A DNA stretch of 64,000 bases from Lachnospiraceae bacterium (GCA_900771995.1 CAAGQC010000100.1:4166-68165), one strand, 5' to 3'; counted from the stretch's first letter, positions 16,991 through 26,760 are shown. Made by a program: numbers and translations. The notes: generated by a model from the letters alone, not told the origin.

Positions 16991-17848
16991 TTAACCCTTG
17001 GCTGCTCCTGCGGTAATTCCCTTTACAAAATACTTCTGGAACATGCAGAAGATGATCAGGGCGGGAACGATGGAGATCACGGTTCCGGCGAATACGATAT
17101 CCCATCTTGCGGTATACTGTCCCACGAAGGATGCGATCTCAACGGTAATGGTCTTGGCCTTGCCGCTGGGAAGTGCCAGATAAGGCATCAGGTAGTCATT
17201 CCAGATTCCCAGACCATTCAGGATAACCATGGATCCGGTACAGGGTCCGAGAAGAGGGAACGTAACCTTCCAGAAGGTCTGGAACGGAGTGCATCCGTCG
17301 ATCTGTGCCGCTTCCTCGATCTCCAGAGGAATGCCCTTCAGGAAGCTGCAGTATAACAGAGTACCGAAGGCGATGGATCCGGAAATATAACATACGATGG
17401 GTCCCACCATGTTACCAAAGATATGGAACATCTTCATCTCCTTGAACAGGGGGAACATGTACAGATGAAAGGGAATCATCATGCCTGCAAGGAAATAGGT
17501 GTAGATCAGGGATGTTGTCTTGCTTTTTCTTCTCTCGATTCCATAAGCCGCCATAGGCACGATACATACGATCAGTAGTTCTGACACCACCGTCAGGAAA
17601 ATGGAATGGAGGATCGCCGTAGCGAAATCGGACTGTGCAAACAGATCCTTGAAGTTCTGTGTATAGAAAGAGGTCGGTAATGCAATCGGGTTCTTCAGGA
17701 TGTCACCGTTACTCTTGAATGCAGAGATCAGTGCGAAGAACACCGGATATAAAAACAGGATCGCCAGCAGAATAGTAATGACAAATAATACGATCTGTCC
17801 GGGTTTGATTTTCTCTACAGGCTTTCTGATAACTTTTTCTTTGCTCAT
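16991..17848 (-). CDS. Sugar ABC transporter permease (MalG/AraQ type)
   Basis: Inner-membrane subunit of a CUT1-class oligosaccharide importer, 285 residues with six membrane segments. The cytoplasmic EAA loop reads EEAAQIDGCTPFQTFWKVTFPLLGP around residues 180-205 and contacts the ATPase. The ATG shares one base with the stop of the upstream permease (TAATG at 17848), so the two are translationally coupled. No ATPase gene lies in the operon; like most such loci in Firmicutes it probably uses a shared MsmX-type ATPase encoded elsewhere. Confidence 0.94.
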   Translation of the reverse strand: MSKEKVIRKPVEKIKPGQIVLFVITILLAILFLYPVFFALISAFKSNGDILKNPIALPTSFYTQNFKDLFAQSDFATAILHSIFLTVVSELLIVCIVPMAAYGIERRKSKTTSLIYTYFLAGMMIPFHLYMFPLFKEMKMFHIFGNMVGPIVCYISGSIAFGTLLYCSFLKGIPLEIEEAAQIDGCTPFQTFWKVTFPLLGPCTGSMVILNGLGIWNDYLMPYLALPSGKAKTITVEIASFVGQYTARWDIVFAGTVISIVPALIIFCMFQKYFVKGITAGAAKG

Positions 17849-18732
17849 TACATCTGCACCTCCCTGCTTCTTAAGAATTTCTGCTGCAGTGTATTCAGGA
17901 TAATAATGATAAACAGGAGCATAATGCCGACTGCGGTACCGAATCCCTGTCTGCCCTCGTTAAATCCTACCTTATACAGCAGATATACCAGTGTCTCGGA
18001 AGTAAATCCGGGACCGCCGTCCGTCATAACGTTGATCTGGTCGAATACCTTTAATCCATTGATCAGAGATAAGGTGAAGTTGATGGTAAAAGCACCGGAG
18101 ATCAGAGGCACGGTAATGGACTTAAAACGCTGCCAGGGGCTTGCGCCGTCGATCTGAGCCGCCTCGATCAGGTCGGGAGAGACACTCTGCAGGGAAGCCA
18201 GATAAATGATCATATAGTAACCGGCACCCTTCCATACCAGAACCACGCCGATCATAAGCAGAGTCAGTTTGCTGTTGCCCAGCCAGTCCTGACGGAAATT
18301 CCCCATGCCAATGTCATTTAAGATCGTATTGATCGTTCCAAAGTTGTAGTTGTACATGATCTTCCAGATGAAACCGGATACAATACCGCTGACCAGAACC
18401 GGAATGTAAAATGCGCTGCGGAAGAAATTCTTGCCCCATCTTACATTGTCTACGATCAATGCAAGTGCCAGAGCAAACGCATTCTCAAATACAGAGATAA
18501 AAACGGTAAGTAATATAGTATTTTTCAATGCATTTCCGAATCGTGCACTGGTAAAGATCTCTTTATAGTTCGCCAGACCGATGAATTTCACATTGGGACT
18601 GACACCGTCCCAGGAGGTAAAGCTGTAATACACACTGGAAACAGTAGGTACTATAATAAACAGTGTAAAAAAGATGAACGCCGGGGCGATAAAAACAAAA
18701 GCGGTTTTATCGAATTTTCTCCTCTTCTGCAT
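17848..18732 (-). CDS. Sugar ABC transporter permease (MalF/UgpA type)
   Basis: Second membrane subunit of the importer, 294 residues with six membrane segments. The EAA loop IEAAQIDGASPWQRFKSITVP lies near residue 200 and the periplasmic-type loop YYSFTSWDG near 40. The ATG at 18732 (MQKRRKFDK) was chosen for its GGAAGG 7 bases upstream; a start at 18765 lies in the hairpin region. It follows the binding-protein gene after a hairpin that likely lowers its expression relative to that gene. Confidence 0.94.
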   Translation of the reverse strand: MQKRRKFDKTAFVFIAPAFIFFTLFIIVPTVSSVYYSFTSWDGVSPNVKFIGLANYKEIFTSARFGNALKNTILLTVFISVFENAFALALALIVDNVRWGKNFFRSAFYIPVLVSGIVSGFIWKIMYNYNFGTINTILNDIGMGNFRQDWLGNSKLTLLMIGVVLVWKGAGYYMIIYLASLQSVSPDLIEAAQIDGASPWQRFKSITVPLISGAFTINFTLSLINGLKVFDQINVMTDGGPGFTSETLVYLLYKVGFNEGRQGFGTAVGIMLLFIIIILNTLQQKFLRSREVQM

Positions 18733-18750
18733 TGCATTTCCTTCCTTTCT

Positions 18751-18800
18751 AAAAAAGAATCCCACATCTGTCAGCGTTACCTGACAAAGTGAGATTCTTT
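18751..18800 (-). terminator. Attenuating hairpin between binding protein and permease genes
   Basis: Long hairpin (outer arms 18789-18800 and 18754-18765, an inner TGTCAG/CTGACA stem) followed by TTTTTT on the minus strand, 11 bases after the binding-protein stop. It is likely a leaky terminator giving more binding protein than permease. Confidence 0.8.
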
Positions 18801-18810
18801 CGTCATTGAA

Positions 18811-20208
18811 TTATTCGATTCCCACACCTGTTACGGGGTTGAAGCTCTGGATGCTTACCTGCCAGGTCTTATTTAATTCATCACAAGCAGAATCAATATC
18901 TCTGGTTCCCTGAAGCACTTCGGTCAGGGTCTTATAAGTAAAGTTTCTGAAGTCGGGGGGCAGCTCGTTGTTGCCTACACGACCGTTCCACATGGGAGCA
19001 AGGTCATCTGCGGATGCGTTGGCATCGATAACTTCCTGGAAGACAGGAGATACATCCATCTGAGGCTCATCTACAGTCGTAGGGATGAAGCTCAGGGTCT
19101 CACAGTATACCTTGTAGTTCTCAGGTGCAAAGAAGAACTTGATGAAAGCTTCTGCTGCTGCCTTCTTGTCCGGATCCTTGGCTGCTTCTGCAGAGATTGC
19201 CAGACCACCGACACCAGCTCCACCTACCAGACGGGTTTTACCGTCGGGGCTGGGAATTGCGAACCAGCCGTACTCAAAGTTGGGATCTGCTGCTTCGATC
19301 TGGGAGAACATATGCGTACCGGAGTACATCATAGCTGCCATATCGTTTACCAGGAAAGTGGTGATCTGGGCATCGGGAGTAGAAGTCCAGCCATCCTGTG
19401 CATACTGGAAGATATCCTTCAGTTCCTGGAAAGTTGCCTTCATGGTATCATCGGAGAAATCCTTGGTTCCTTCGTAGCAATGCTCGATGAAGTCCGGATC
19501 CTTGCTCAGTACCTGATCGTTGTAAGCTTTGTGGAACAGGAAGCCCATGTGCCAGATATCCTGACCACCGACTACCAGAGGAGCCATGTCTCCTTTATCC
19601 TTGATGGTCTGGCACAGAGTCATGAACTCTTCATAAGTGGTGGGCTCTGTAAGACCGTTGTCATCAAAATATTTTTTATTGTAGATGATACCCTGTGTAT
19701 TTTCACCGGACAGAGGAGCGGTGTATACCTGGCCGTCAAATTCTGTAGTGGTACGGAACAGGGAGGTAACTTCCTCGGACAGAGGCTCCAGCTTGCCTGC
19801 TCTTACATACATTGCGGTATCTCTCATCTCCATAACATCGGGGAATTCTCCGACGCTGTCCTTGGTCTTGATAAATTCGCTGTAGGCACCGCCGTTACCA
19901 GGCTCGATGGTCACGGTAATATCGGGATATGCCGCATTGAATCTGTTTACGATCTCATTCATGGAAGCCTTGGCTCCCTCATCACCGTCTGCAAAGATGA
20001 ACGTTAATTCCGTAGGTGCAGATACGATGGATTCTGCATCAGCCGCTGCTGTAGTGGATGCAGTGCTTTCTGCTGCGGATGCCGCAGCTTCTGTGGATGC
20101 TGCAGGAGCGGTGCTTCCTGCTGTATTGTCATCGGTGCTTCCGCAGCCTGCTAACATGGTTGTTGCCATTGCTGCTACAAGAACACTTGCCAGTAATTTC
20201 TTTCTCAT
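18811..20208 (-). CDS. Sugar ABC transporter solute-binding lipoprotein
   Basis: Family 1 extracellular solute-binding protein, the substrate receptor of the importer. The first 22 residues are a lipoprotein signal (MRKKLLASVLVAAMATTML) ending in the lipobox LAGC, so the mature protein is anchored by its N-terminal Cys to the outer face of the membrane. An Ala/Ser/Thr linker to about residue 58 precedes the bilobal binding domain, which carries the usual IVNRFNAAYPDITV start. 465 residues is normal for the family. By position it feeds the GH43/GH31/GH88 enzymes encoded upstream; the oligosaccharide is not identified. Confidence 0.94.
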   Translation of the reverse strand: MRKKLLASVLVAAMATTMLAGCGSTDDNTAGSTAPAASTEAAASAAESTASTTAAADAESIVSAPTELTFIFADGDEGAKASMNEIVNRFNAAYPDITVTIEPGNGGAYSEFIKTKDSVGEFPDVMEMRDTAMYVRAGKLEPLSEEVTSLFRTTTEFDGQVYTAPLSGENTQGIIYNKKYFDDNGLTEPTTYEEFMTLCQTIKDKGDMAPLVVGGQDIWHMGFLFHKAYNDQVLSKDPDFIEHCYEGTKDFSDDTMKATFQELKDIFQYAQDGWTSTPDAQITTFLVNDMAAMMYSGTHMFSQIEAADPNFEYGWFAIPSPDGKTRLVGGAGVGGLAISAEAAKDPDKKAAAEAFIKFFFAPENYKVYCETLSFIPTTVDEPQMDVSPVFQEVIDANASADDLAPMWNGRVGNNELPPDFRNFTYKTLTEVLQGTRDIDSACDELNKTWQVSIQSFNPVTGVGIE

Positions 20209-20315
20209 AGTAACCTCCTTGATTCCTTCTTATATTTATCTCGTGCTTATGTATTACTTTTACTGCTCCGGTTGGCCTTCCGTTGTTGTAATTGTAATAT
20301 AGCAATTTACGGATA

Positions 20316-20353
20316 TAAAAAAAATGCACTTTTTTAAGGTCAAAGTACATTTT
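20316..20353 (-). terminator. Terminator after the GH43 operon
   Basis: A/T-rich 12-bp stem (arms 20342-20353 and 20321-20332, one wobble) followed by a U run on the minus strand, a few bases after the stop of the beta-xylosidase gene. It ends the six-gene glycosidase operon before the importer genes. The 106 bases to the importer start show no clear promoter. Confidence 0.7.
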
Positions 20354-20362
20354 TTTAAGGAC

Positions 20363-22024
20363 CTATTTTGTTTTCATTTCAAGCCAGTCGAAATCCGCAT
20401 ACTTGCCGAATCCCGTGAGATCCTGACAGCAGATCCCTGCCATGGCCCCGGTGAACCACCCTTCCGTACAGGCTTCGTCAGACATAAAACTGCCATCTAT
20501 ATTTTCCGCAAGTGTCTTCCAGTCGCCGCCTTCCAGCCGATAGGAAAAGGTGATATAGCCTTTTCGCATCTCCGCCTTCAGATAGACAGGCAGCCCGGAA
20601 CAGATCGGCAGATAATCTGTCAGATATTCGTATTTCTTATTTTCCGCCTTTAACAGGGTAATGCATTTCCCGCAGTCCTCATCCCAGGAGACATGCAGAT
20701 ACAGATAGTTGTCCGTATCGTACATCAGGATCAGTCCCGCCATCTGTTTGAATACTTCCGGTTCAAATTCCAGTTTTGTGGAAATATCCATGTCGTATTC
20801 TGTCAGTCGTTTTGCAATCAGGGTCTGGGAAAACTTGGAGGAAAGTCCGCTTCGTCCGTACATTCTCAGATACCCCGGTCTTTCTGTCAAAGACAGGTAA
20901 TGCTCCGTCATGGGGATCCGCAGGGACTGGTAATCCGGATCCAGCTTTGGTGTGCCAAAGTTATCCCGGATACCTGCTGGGGAATCTTCCTGTGCGGTTT
21001 CCGGCCCACGTTTTGCTGCGCTGCGGCTTTCCGCCGGTTCCTCTACATATTCCTTCGGCACCGTACTGTCATCCGCCATCACCAGCCAGCCGTCTTCCGT
21101 CCATTTCATCTTCTGGATCGCCGTCTCTCTGCCCAGCATATAGCGTCTCGCTCCGGCAAATCTCGGAGCATCCGCCGGATTCCTGCGATCCGAAGCTCTT
21201 CCGCACAGATGCACGGCATACCATTCTCCCTCCGGTGTCTCCACCAGATCGCAGTGTCCGGATTTCTGTAACAGAATCTCCTCATGGTGTCTGGATGTCA
21301 GAATGGAATAGGCCTCATTTTCCGCCGTTCTCTCCATGAAATCTGCCCGGTACATCTCATAAGGTCCCCAGATATCCCGGGATCTCTGTATGGTCTGTCC
21401 GTGCAGTTCTCCCGTGCCGGTATCCGCCGAAAACAGATAATACCAGCCGTTTCGCTTGAAAATGTGAGGGCCCTCCAGGAAGATCTTATCCGCCCGGTAA
21501 ATATCCTTCACCGGACCGGTCATCTTCTTCTGCACCGGATCGTATTCCTGCAATACCAGACGTCCCACATATTTTTTCGGTACTCTGTGATCCGTTACCA
21601 TGCTCACCATATATTTTCTGCCGTCATCGTCATGGAACAGGGAAGGATCAAAGCCGAAATTATTCAATGCTATGGGATCCGACCAGGGACCGTGAATATC
21701 CGTTGCCGTTACCAGATAATTATTCGTATCGTACATATTACAATAGAACGCAGTCACCACCGTATACAGCAGATAAAACGTGCCGTTATCGTAGGTCAGA
21801 CAGGGCGCCCAGACCCCCTGGGATGCCCCCACGCCCCGCAGATCCAGCTGTGATGTCCGGTTCAGGGGATATTCGATCAATTCCCAGTGTGCCAGATCCC
21901 TGGAATGGTGCAGCCGGATCCCCGGCCACCACTCAAAGGTAGATGTTGCAATATAATAATCTTCCCCGACACGTACAATGGACGGATCGGGATGAAAGCC
22001 TTTTAAGATCGGATTGTAAATCAT
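20363..22024 (-). CDS. xynB: GH43 subfamily 11 beta-xylosidase
   Basis: Inverting exo-glycosidase releasing xylose (often also arabinose) from xylo-oligosaccharides. A five-bladed propeller (about 1-310) carries the catalytic triad at positions matching Selenomonas SXA: base Asp13 in HPDPS, pKa modulator Asp126 in GFDPSLF, acid Glu184 in FLEGPHIF. A C-terminal beta-sandwich (about 340-550; SKFSQTLIAKR, QMAGLILMYDTDNYL) completes the active site as in that subfamily. There is no signal peptide, so it acts in the cytoplasm. It is the last gene of the six-gene operon, 25 bp after the second GH43 gene. Linkage specificity is inferred from similarity. Confidence 0.92.
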   Translation of the reverse strand: MIYNPILKGFHPDPSIVRVGEDYYIATSTFEWWPGIRLHHSRDLAHWELIEYPLNRTSQLDLRGVGASQGVWAPCLTYDNGTFYLLYTVVTAFYCNMYDTNNYLVTATDIHGPWSDPIALNNFGFDPSLFHDDDGRKYMVSMVTDHRVPKKYVGRLVLQEYDPVQKKMTGPVKDIYRADKIFLEGPHIFKRNGWYYLFSADTGTGELHGQTIQRSRDIWGPYEMYRADFMERTAENEAYSILTSRHHEEILLQKSGHCDLVETPEGEWYAVHLCGRASDRRNPADAPRFAGARRYMLGRETAIQKMKWTEDGWLVMADDSTVPKEYVEEPAESRSAAKRGPETAQEDSPAGIRDNFGTPKLDPDYQSLRIPMTEHYLSLTERPGYLRMYGRSGLSSKFSQTLIAKRLTEYDMDISTKLEFEPEVFKQMAGLILMYDTDNYLYLHVSWDEDCGKCITLLKAENKKYEYLTDYLPICSGLPVYLKAEMRKGYITFSYRLEGGDWKTLAENIDGSFMSDEACTEGWFTGAMAGICCQDLTGFGKYADFDWLEMKTK

Positions 22025-22049
22025 AATAACCCTCCGCTTACTGTATTTC

Positions 22050-22958
22050 TTATTGCTCCGGGAATGTTGCCTGCCATTTTACGGTCAGGACCCCGTTTTC
22101 CACTGTCACAGGAAGAATACTGTAGCCGGAATTTTTCAGATCTTGGGGCTTCCAGTGATCCAGCATCAGCCAGGTCTTCCCGTCCTTTTCAAAAATATAA
22201 GTACTCTGTCCTTCAAAGGTACGTCTGTAATTATCCCCCTCACAGGGATTGTCGATCAGCTTCCACTGCCCGCAGAGATGATCGCACTCGGCATATAAGG
22301 CGCTGTTGGGCTGCCATCCGGTACAACCGGAGGTGATCATATAATATTTTCCGTCCCGGTACATCAGGGCCGGGGCCTCTCTGGTCTGATCCACCAGAAC
22401 GGATGTATAAAATCCGTCCACATCCGTAAAATCATCCGTCAGCCGGGACAGGCGCAGGGTCTTATTCCAGTCGGAGCTGTGCACCAGCCACGCCGTACCG
22501 TCCACATCTCTGAAAAGCGTCATATCCCTACTGTCCGTCCGGTTTGGCTGCATTTCCCGGATCACGGTAAACGGACCGGTGGGTCTGTCTGCCACTGCTA
22601 CCGCCACTCCCGCATATGTATATTTCGGTGTATCCAGATGCAGCCACAGGACAAATTTACCGGTCTTTTCATTATATAAGACTTTCGGGCGCTCACAGAC
22701 ATTCTCCGGCTGTATCAGGCTGCCTTCCGGACTGTCCTTCACATCCAGTGCCAGTCCTTCATAGTGCCAGCTGTTCATATCTTTGGAAGAATAGCAGCTG
22801 ATGCCGATGACATCCACTCTCGTAGTGCCGGGGCCGTTCTCCGCCCCTTTGTGTTCTCCGTACCAGTACCACATACCGTCATAATGAATGATACAACCGC
22901 CATGGGCCTGAATCGGCGCCCCGGCATCATCCAGCCATATTTTTCCGTTTTCAAACAT
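22050..22958 (-). CDS. GH43-like glycosidase lacking the usual catalytic base
   Basis: Five-bladed propeller protein of 302 residues. The pKa-modulating Asp145 (SRDMTLF) and acid Glu194 (REAPALMY) are in their expected places, but the start, where GH43 enzymes carry the base Asp, reads QAHGGCIIHYDG. This HGG start is what is seen in subfamily 24/34-type GH43 enzymes, such as exo-beta-1,3-galactanases that lack the base. A galactanase or arabinofuranosidase role on plant side chains is possible but not proven. There is no signal peptide. AAGGAG lies 6 bases before the ATG and overlaps the stop of the upstream gene. Confidence 0.75.
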   Translation of the reverse strand: MFENGKIWLDDAGAPIQAHGGCIIHYDGMWYWYGEHKGAENGPGTTRVDVIGISCYSSKDMNSWHYEGLALDVKDSPEGSLIQPENVCERPKVLYNEKTGKFVLWLHLDTPKYTYAGVAVAVADRPTGPFTVIREMQPNRTDSRDMTLFRDVDGTAWLVHSSDWNKTLRLSRLTDDFTDVDGFYTSVLVDQTREAPALMYRDGKYYMITSGCTGWQPNSALYAECDHLCGQWKLIDNPCEGDNYRRTFEGQSTYIFEKDGKTWLMLDHWKPQDLKNSGYSILPVTVENGVLTVKWQATFPEQ

Positions 22959-22961
22959 AAG

Positions 22962-23765
22962 CTACTCCTTCCTGTCCGGAACCTCCGTTCCATAGACCTC
23001 GATCTGGGTCAGTGCCGGAAAAGGAGTCGGCTCTGAAGATTTCTTCATATCGCACATTTCCAGCCAGCTGATCTTTTTCTGTCCGATGGCGATCTCCTGA
23101 GGGCCTTCCTTTCTCTGCAAAGCCGCATCCATCCGGCTGCCGTCGGAGAATTCGAAGGATACCTGCTGCCACCAGTTGTCATGGGGGAAATCTGTTCTCA
23201 GATAAACCACAATATTGTCGGTCAGCACTTCTCTTCCGAAGTCGATCCGGATTCTGGCATCCTCCTGTCTGTTGATGCCCCAGGACTGGTAAGGCCATTC
23301 CCCGTGGCAGTTACTTACGGTATATCCGTCAATGGCATTCTGCGCCGCAAACACTGCCTCGCCTCTGGTCTCCACATTGGCGGTGGCATGCGGGTATATA
23401 TTCTCGATCTCATGCTGATCACATACATTTACTGCCAGATTCCGATAATACTGTATCTCGAATTCCTTTGCCAGCTTTACCGACAGCAGATGCTTCTTCC
23501 CGGCAAACGCTTTTGGCGAGAGATTGATCCTGCGGTCGCCGAAAGGGATCCGGTAGTTCACATTTCCCGTCAGATATACCATGGATTTCCCGATGGCATC
23601 GTCCCATTGCAGCCATGCGTAATGACTGCCTTCGGACACCTCCAGGATGATAATATCCCCCTCCTGATACTCTCCGGCGTAGACCAGATTCACCTCATTT
23701 TCCCCTCTGGCTACTTCCAGCGCCTCCATATTTTTATTCATGATCTTCAGACACAGATTTTCCAT
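22962..23765 (-). CDS. Cytoplasmic carbohydrate-binding-like protein of unknown function
   Basis: 267 residues without signal peptide or membrane segment. The C-terminal half (about 115-265) looks like a discoidin/F5/8-type jelly roll (NAIDGYTVSNCHGEWPYQSWGIN, then RIRIDFGREVLTDNIVVYLR, and a final LTQIEVYG), which usually binds sugars. The N-terminal half (GDIIILEVSEGSHYAWLQWDDAI) looks like another beta-rich domain. No catalytic motif is apparent. It lies between GH31 and GH43 genes with 3 bp to the next gene, so it belongs to the same pathway, perhaps as a binding or substrate-holding partner or an uncharacterised enzyme. Confidence 0.65.
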   Translation of the reverse strand: MENLCLKIMNKNMEALEVARGENEVNLVYAGEYQEGDIIILEVSEGSHYAWLQWDDAIGKSMVYLTGNVNYRIPFGDRRINLSPKAFAGKKHLLSVKLAKEFEIQYYRNLAVNVCDQHEIENIYPHATANVETRGEAVFAAQNAIDGYTVSNCHGEWPYQSWGINRQEDARIRIDFGREVLTDNIVVYLRTDFPHDNWWQQVSFEFSDGSRMDAALQRKEGPQEIAIGQKKISWLEMCDMKKSSEPTPFPALTQIEVYGTEVPDRKE

Positions 23766-23801
23766 TTTCTTTTACCCCACAAATCCGTAACGATTCCGAA
23801 C

Positions 23802-25856
23802 TTATTCGCAAAACCGGTACTTTTTCATTGTCCCGTTTTCAGAGCGGACTGTCAGTTCCTCTCCGGGATGCTTTTCTATCACAATACGGTTCTGATCCTT
23901 TTCATAGGCAAAGGTCTCGAAATCATCCTCATACAGCGTGAAGCTTCCGTCTGCTTCCCCGAAGGTCTTTACCGTGATTTCGAATACCGTATCCTTCTCC
24001 ACATGAGTGACCGGCTTTGCCAGCGGGACGATGGCGCCTTCTTTTACAAATACGGGAATCTTATCATACTCTGCATGTATATCCAGTCTTCTTCCGCCTT
24101 CTGTCATCTCACCGGTGAAGAGATCATACCAGTTACCCTCCGGCAGGTACACGCTTCTGGAAGTGCCATCCTCATAAGTCAGAGGGCAGACCAGCATGCT
24201 CTCGCCGAACAGATACTCGTCATCCACCATACGTGCTTCCCTATCCTCCGGATAATCCAGCACCAATGCCCGGATGGGCGGCTTTCCACTATGGCTGTAC
24301 TCTACAAAAGCACTGTATAAATAGGGCAGCAGGCTCATGCGCAGCTCAAACAGCTTTCTGCATTCCACCGTATAATACTCTGCGGTATCCATGGGCTCCC
24401 CGGCAAGATTTTTCTCGATGTCGGTCTGCTTCCAGGGAGGACTGGGAATCCGCCAGCTGTTGATCAGTGCATGACCGGAGAATACTACCGTCTGCAATCT
24501 TCTAAGCAGATCGTCTCCGCTTACACAGTCCCGCACCTCCGGGCACCACAAAAGTCCCGAAAATCCTGCATTTACCACACCGCGGATAAACTGCTTATGA
24601 TCGTACAGATCCGAATACAACACAAAAGGCAGCGGTGCCGCTAAGGCTCCTGAGGAGCGCACCTGCGAGTAGGTTCTGCGGTTCTCCTGCTGATAAATCC
24701 GGTAGATCAGGTTCTGGTACAGGGTTCCGATGGCCAGATGCATCTGCTCACCGTCCATGCCGGAGGGGAATTCCGTGGAATCCGGGAATGCCCAGTTGGA
24801 GGGATTATAGTCAGAGTTGTCACACTCATCCAGTTTAAATCCCGCAATGCCCTGTTTCACAAAGGTATCTCTGTGATAGTCCTCGAATAACCGGCAGGCC
24901 TCTTTTGTAGCAAAATCCGGCACCAGTCCGTTCCATACCTCATAATCACCACTGTAAGGCACAAGCTTCTCATAGAACGGAGCCCTGGGATACACATACA
25001 AATGCTCCCACAAATTCAACTTATAACCCTGCTCTGTCATTTCGTCGATCATTTCCTGCGGATGCGGGAACAGGTACGACCATTTATAGGTGCAGGAATA
25101 GCTGTGGGAATGCCAGCCGGGCTCCAGCCCCAGAACATCCATAGGGATCTCTTCCTTACGGAACTGCTCTGCCAGTTCTTTCAGAGACTTTTCATCTCCG
25201 CCGCCATAGATGCGGTACCACATACCCAGTCCCCACATGGGAGGCACACAGCCTCCGCCGGAGAACAGATTGTATCTCTGGACGATTTCCATAAAGTCTC
25301 CCGCAAACAGGTACAATTCTACACCCTCTGCAGCCGGGATATCGATAATGACTTTCCGTTCTTCTTTTGCTCTCTTTAATGCATAAATGGCAGCCTCGGA
25401 AAATTCTTCATGAGCCTCATTCTCCGCTGTCATCCCGGCAGACTGCCCGCGCTCGCTGTTGGTTCCCATCAGAAAAGTGGTATAACGAAAAGTATTCACA
25501 AACAATCCGTATCCCGCGGAGGAAATATAAAAGGGTACCGGTGCATGGCCTTCTCCGGTATTCGCCACCGGGTCGGAATTCACCTTGATGTAACGTCTCC
25601 TGCCCGCCTGATTAAATCCCTGCAGCTGCAGTCCGAAGCCGTAGATATCTTCCTGTGTCTCCATGGGAAGGGTGACTGTGATACCCCGTTTTGTCTTTTT
25701 CCAGTGAATCTTCTCCTCACTGACTCTGCATTCCCGGCTCACCGGGATCTGTTCTATGGCTTCTGTTCTGACCGGGAACTGCCGAAAATGCTCCGGTGTG
25801 AAGTTTTCTGGTTCTCCCAATACGATTTTCCAGATTCCTTTTGCTATCTGCTGCAT
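23802..25856 (-). CDS. GH31 family alpha-glycosidase
   Basis: Retaining alpha-glycosidase (alpha-glucosidase or alpha-xylosidase type), 684 residues. It has the N-terminal beta-sandwich (about 1-190), then a TIM barrel with the substrate-site LGLEPGWHS, catalytic nucleophile Asp343 in FKLDECDNSDY, and a Trp/Arg-rich region near SWRIPSPPWK. The C-terminal sandwich ends in FTLYEDD. The ATG at 25856 (MQQIAKG) has AGGAGG 7 bases upstream and overlaps the ROK gene by 13 bp. It has no signal peptide. An alpha-xylosidase role would suit the xylosidase neighbour, but the specificity is not readable from sequence. Confidence 0.9.
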   Translation of the reverse strand: MQQIAKGIWKIVLGEPENFTPEHFRQFPVRTEAIEQIPVSRECRVSEEKIHWKKTKRGITVTLPMETQEDIYGFGLQLQGFNQAGRRRYIKVNSDPVANTGEGHAPVPFYISSAGYGLFVNTFRYTTFLMGTNSERGQSAGMTAENEAHEEFSEAAIYALKRAKEERKVIIDIPAAEGVELYLFAGDFMEIVQRYNLFSGGGCVPPMWGLGMWYRIYGGGDEKSLKELAEQFRKEEIPMDVLGLEPGWHSHSYSCTYKWSYLFPHPQEMIDEMTEQGYKLNLWEHLYVYPRAPFYEKLVPYSGDYEVWNGLVPDFATKEACRLFEDYHRDTFVKQGIAGFKLDECDNSDYNPSNWAFPDSTEFPSGMDGEQMHLAIGTLYQNLIYRIYQQENRRTYSQVRSSGALAAPLPFVLYSDLYDHKQFIRGVVNAGFSGLLWCPEVRDCVSGDDLLRRLQTVVFSGHALINSWRIPSPPWKQTDIEKNLAGEPMDTAEYYTVECRKLFELRMSLLPYLYSAFVEYSHSGKPPIRALVLDYPEDREARMVDDEYLFGESMLVCPLTYEDGTSRSVYLPEGNWYDLFTGEMTEGGRRLDIHAEYDKIPVFVKEGAIVPLAKPVTHVEKDTVFEITVKTFGEADGSFTLYEDDFETFAYEKDQNRIVIEKHPGEELTVRSENGTMKKYRFCE

Positions 25857-26725
25857 CTCATTTCCTCCTGTGCCAGGCACAACGCCCCAATGATGCCCGG
25901 ATTCTCTCCCAGTGCCGGGGCTACAATATACTGTGACAGATCTTTCGGCAGGCTTACCTCGGGCAGGTAGCAGTTCAGGAACTCCATCGCATTTTTTCTT
26001 ACCATATCAAAGACCTTCTCCTGATGCATGACACCGCCCCAGAGGATAATTTTTTCCGGGGAATAGGTCATCATGTAATCGGCAACGGCCTGTCCGATGT
26101 AATAGCTTTCCAGCTCCCAGACATCATCCCTTCCGGCCAGTTCCGCTCCTTTTTTCCCGTATCTGCCCTGAATCGCCGGGCCGGAGGCCAGACCTTCCAG
26201 ACAGGCTCCGTGGTAGGGGCAGCAGCCTGCGTAGGTATCCTTCGGATGCTTTTGCAGGAAAATATGTCCTCCTTCCGGATGCATCAGCCCATGCAGCAGC
26301 TTACCGTTGATGTAGGCACCGACACCCACGCCGGTACCTATAGTGATGTAGAGGGCATTTTCGCAGCCTTTCGCTGCACCGAATCGTACCTCTCCCAGCA
26401 CGGCTCCGTTGACATCGGTATCAAAACCTACCGGGATCTGCAATGCCTCCCGGAAGGCTCCCGCAAAATCATAAAATCTCCATGCCAGCTTCGGCGTACT
26501 GGTGATATATCCGTAGGTAGCCGATTTTCTGTTCAGATCCACCGGGCCGAAACAGCCGATGCCCAGTGCCTCAATTCCCTTATCGCGAAAATAATCGATC
26601 ATCTTCGGTACGGTGATCTCCGGTGTCTCCGTGGGAAATACCGCTCTGTCAAAAATATTGCTCTGCTCATCCCCTATGGCACATACCATCTTGGTGCCGC
26701 CGGCTTCTATTCCACCTAATTTCAT
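25844..26725 (-). CDS. ROK family fructokinase/sugar kinase
   Basis: ATP-dependent hexose kinase of the ROK family, 293 residues. The phosphate loop is GGIEAGGTKMVCAIG (4-18); the catalytic Asp lies in GFDTDVNGAVLGE; ITIGTGVGVG contacts ATP. The zinc site with His and Cys residues (HPEGGHIF, then CCPYHGACLEG) marks the ScrK/GmuE (YdhR) branch, usually fructokinase with activity on mannose in some members. It is cytoplasmic. As second gene of the operon it probably phosphorylates a monosaccharide released by the neighbouring glycosidases. Confidence 0.9.
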   Translation of the reverse strand: MKLGGIEAGGTKMVCAIGDEQSNIFDRAVFPTETPEITVPKMIDYFRDKGIEALGIGCFGPVDLNRKSATYGYITSTPKLAWRFYDFAGAFREALQIPVGFDTDVNGAVLGEVRFGAAKGCENALYITIGTGVGVGAYINGKLLHGLMHPEGGHIFLQKHPKDTYAGCCPYHGACLEGLASGPAIQGRYGKKGAELAGRDDVWELESYYIGQAVADYMMTYSPEKIILWGGVMHQEKVFDMVRKNAMEFLNCYLPEVSLPKDLSQYIVAPALGENPGIIGALCLAQEEMRCSR

Positions 26726-26760
26726 ACTAATACCTGTGCCTTTCTCTGCTTCTTAGAATG

